This document shows, piece after piece, positions 13,882 through 15,403 of a stretch of 15,403 nt of DNA. This DNA is from Planctomycetota bacterium (lineage in GTDB: Bacteria > Planctomycetota > SZUA-567 > H5-PLA8 > CALKMO01): contig JAOACM010000042.1 in assembly GCA_026417845.1 (NCBI GenBank), forward strand, positions 1-15,403. Reading direction: 5' to 3'. How positions within the stretch are numbered: position 1 is the first letter of the stretch; every line of letters begins with the position of its first letter. The notes below the pieces were generated by a model. That model was given only the letters and a program-made list of their open reading frames with translations. It ran no database searches and was not told the origin of the DNA. The translations under genes were made by a program, and so were the position numbers.

Positions 13882-14943
13882 ATGGGGAAGGGGACCGCGG
13901 ATATCGGCGATCCTGAGTTCTGGATCGGAAAGTGGTCGGAAGAAATCGCCCGCGAGGCCGACGGTGCGGCCCGCGGCTACCTTTCCCGCCGCGTGTGGGA
14001 CAGGATGGCTGCCGATTACGACCGGTGGCAGGACGGGCCGGCGGGTGGAGGTGCAGGCAAAGGCGCCGCCGGGAGCGGAGGCGACGGCGGCGGTCCCGGT
14101 GGAGCGGATCGCGACTCTGGCGGCCGGGAAGACTCTGGCGGCCGGGAATGCGGAGAAGACGGGGGCGGGGCGGAGGACATCCCGGCGGCGGAGGGCGCGG
14201 CGGAAAGGCGGGAGGACGAGGCGGAGGAGCTTGCCGATTGCCTGTTTGAAAGGGAAATCCTTCGCCGGGGTTCGCGGGTCCTGGACGTGGGCTGCGGTAC
14301 GGGCCGGATCGCGGCGGCGTTCGCCAGGAGAGGCGCGGAGGTAGTGGCGCTGGATTTTTCCCCGGCGATGCTGGCGCGTCTCGCTGAGACGCTGGGCGCC
14401 GAGCCGGGCCTAGATGTCCGTCCGGTCGAGGCGGACTGGGCCGCCGTGGACCTCGCCGCGATGGGCTGGGAGGGCGCCTTCGATCTCGCGTTCGCCAGGA
14501 TGACTCCAGCGGTCAGGACCCCGGAAAACTTTCTGAAACTGCACCGGGCATCCAGGGGCTGGTGCTGGTTCCAGGGCTGGGCCGGACGCAGAGAGGATCC
14601 GCTCCTGCGCGCGCTGGCCTCGAATATCCGCGGCGGAGGCGCGGCGGAAGCCGGGCCCGCCGGGAGACCTCTGGGCGCCGTGTATTTCGCGTTCAATCTG
14701 CTCTACGCGATGGGGATGTCGCCGGAGGTGGAGTTCGAGGAGGTATGCTGGGAAAGGCGCGAGTCGCTGGAGAAGGCGGTCGGGTTTTTCGCCGACTGTT
14801 TCGACGGGATGGACGGACTTCCGCGCGGGGAACTCGTCTCCAGGATAGCGGGGTTCCTCGGAAAGGAGGCCGCCGACGGATACATCCTGAGGCGCATCTC
14901 CGGGCGCATAGGCAGGCTTCTATGGAAGGTGCCGCATAAATGA
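13882..14943 (+). CDS. Class I SAM-dependent methyltransferase with a Gly-rich insertion
   Basis: The 353-residue protein has a Rossmann-fold methyltransferase core. A short N-terminal helix region (YLSRRVWDRMAADYDRW) is followed by a low-complexity Gly/Asp/Glu insertion at about 52-118, then SAM motif I at 133-142 (VLDVGCGTGR), the acidic motif ALDFSPAMLARLAE, and a C-terminal half with MTPAVRTPENFLKLHRAS and WCWFQGWAGRRED. The start at 13882 has a GGAGG site. The insertion includes a perfect 18-base duplication. Acceptor is unknown; small methyltransferases of this type can lie between TonB receptors and metal-type ABC transporter genes, so a role in handling an imported chelate is possible, but this is inference. 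Its stop overlaps the next start by four bases, indicating one operon. Confidence 0.85.
   Translation: MGKGTADIGDPEFWIGKWSEEIAREADGAARGYLSRRVWDRMAADYDRWQDGPAGGGAGKGAAGSGGDGGGPGGADRDSGGREDSGGRECGEDGGGAEDIPAAEGAAERREDEAEELADCLFEREILRRGSRVLDVGCGTGRIAAAFARRGAEVVALDFSPAMLARLAETLGAEPGLDVRPVEADWAAVDLAAMGWEGAFDLAFARMTPAVRTPENFLKLHRASRGWCWFQGWAGRREDPLLRALASNIRGGGAAEAGPAGRPLGAVYFAFNLLYAMGMSPEVEFEEVCWERRESLEKAVGFFADCFDGMDGLPRGELVSRIAGFLGKEAADGYILRRISGRIGRLLWKVPHK
14113..14148 (+). repeat. Perfect 18-base tandem duplication inside the methyltransferase gene
   Basis: GACTCTGGCGGCCGGGAA occurs twice in direct succession and encodes DSGGRE twice. The absence of any base difference suggests a recent slippage event within the low-complexity insertion. 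Confidence 0.9.
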
Positions 14944-15403
14944 GACGGACGATACTGGCGATTGCCTTCGGGACGCTGTTCGCGGCCGCCGCGACGTTCG
15001 TGGCGGTTCGCGTGTTCCACGGTCGCGAAGGATGGGCGGACCGCCCGGCGGCGGACGCGGCGGACGGCGGGATGGATCGCAAGGCGACTGACGCGGCGGA
15101 CGGCGGGATGGACGGCAGGGCGGCCGGCGCGCAAGCGGGGCGTGCGGGGGCTGAGGGCGGAGGAACGGGCAGATCGGGAGCGGGCGGGGCAGGATCGGGG
15201 ACGGGAGCGGAAGCGGGCAGAGCGGGGGCGGGAGCGGGGAGGGCAGGAGCCGGCGGAACGGGAGCGTGCGGGGCGGAGTCGGGCGGCGCAGGAGCGGCCG
15301 GTGCGGGACCAGCCGGCGCGGAGCCGGCCAGCGCGGAGACAGGCGGCGCGAAGGGAGTGGCCGGGAGCGGCGGAGCGGTGAAAGGCTTCCGGCGGCGCGT
15401 ACT
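14940..15403 (+). CDS. N-terminal part of an exported or membrane-anchored protein with Gly/Ala-rich repeats (3' end outside window)
   Basis: An open frame of 154 codons starts at an ATG overlapping the methyltransferase stop (ATGA) and stays open to the window edge. It begins with a classic signal peptide or membrane anchor (MRRTILAIAFGTLFAAAATF, then VAV), followed by two 12-residue repeats beginning DAADGGMD and about 70 residues made almost wholly of Gly, Ala, Arg, Ser, Thr and Glu. Near the edge the composition returns to normal (GAVKGFRRRVL), suggesting that a folded domain begins there. Position after a TonB receptor and methyltransferase would suit a periplasmic binding protein of an ABC transporter, or a TonB-like energy transducer whose anchor-linker-domain plan is similar; neither can be shown. 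The four-base overlap, signal sequence and sustained openness make a real gene likely. Confidence 0.65.
   Translation, partial: MRRTILAIAFGTLFAAAATFVAVRVFHGREGWADRPAADAADGGMDRKATDAADGGMDGRAAGAQAGRAGAEGGGTGRSGAGGAGSGTGAEAGRAGAGAGRAGAGGTGACGAESGGAGAAGAGPAGAEPASAETGGAKGVAGSGGAVKGFRRRV
15054..15125 (+). repeat. Two tandem 36-base units in the last gene
   Basis: GACGCGGCGGACGGCGGGAT starts both units (15054 and 15090). Each unit encodes 12 residues, DAADGGMDRKAT and DAADGGMDGRAA, with the first eight identical. Confidence 0.8.
15162..15349 (+). repeat. Degenerate tandem array in coding DNA, unit about 15 bases
   Basis: Successive units approximate GGAGCGGNCGGNGCN, for example GGAGCCGGCGGAACG, GGAGCGGCCGGTGCG, GGACCAGCCGGCGC and GGAGCCGGCCAGCGC. 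In the last gene's frame they give Gly/Ala-rich five-residue steps. The unit resembles the minus-strand unit of the non-coding array at 5908-6125. Confidence 0.6.

Overview
The window is a GC-rich stretch from a Gram-negative bacterium: it carries a TonB-dependent outer-membrane receptor, signal peptides and Shine-Dalgarno-led genes. The soluble NAD(P)-linked [NiFe] hydrogenase and the threonine catabolism gene suit an anaerobic or facultative, fermentative or syntrophic lifestyle. All genes use AGG (Arg) and ATA (Ile) freely despite the high GC, so they look native to one genome. I cannot name the phylum from this sequence.

Layout. (1) 3-638: the C-terminal end of a membrane glycosyltransferase-like protein that starts outside the window, followed by about 670 bases without a gene. 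(2) 1313-5823: a stand-alone response-regulator receiver, then a complete four-gene group 3b-type (sulfhydrogenase-like) [NiFe] hydrogenase operon in the order beta, gamma, delta, alpha (hydBGDA). (3) 5824-6540: a non-coding gap with a degenerate 14-15-base tandem array. (4) 6541-8742: a SulP anion transporter with STAS and cyclic-nucleotide-binding domains. (5) 9148-10986: a divergent pair, an XRE-cupin regulator and L-threonine 3-dehydrogenase, separated by a clear palindromic operator region. (6) 11314-15403: a TonB-dependent receptor, a SAM-dependent methyltransferase and the start of a signal-peptide protein that runs off the window. The last two genes overlap by four bases, and all three carry Gly/Ala-rich low-complexity segments.

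How the genes work together. The hydrogenase should exchange electrons between H2 and NAD(P)H in the cytoplasm: alpha and delta carry the NiFe site and Fe-S chain, gamma the flavin and pyridine nucleotide site, beta extra Fe-S clusters. No maturation genes are present, so those lie elsewhere. The XRE-cupin protein probably controls the divergent tdh gene and itself. The TonB receptor, methyltransferase and exported protein look like the start of an uptake locus for a chelated metal or cofactor, but the substrate cannot be read from the sequence.

The least expected structure is in the gaps. Four intergenic regions hold diverged copies of one MITE-like element with inverted ends, in a short form (about 83 bases) and a long form (about 211 bases); two copies begin exactly at the TAA stop of the upstream gene. 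Separately, a roughly 15-base tandem repeat unit occurs both as a non-coding array after hydA and, on the other strand, inside the last reading frame.
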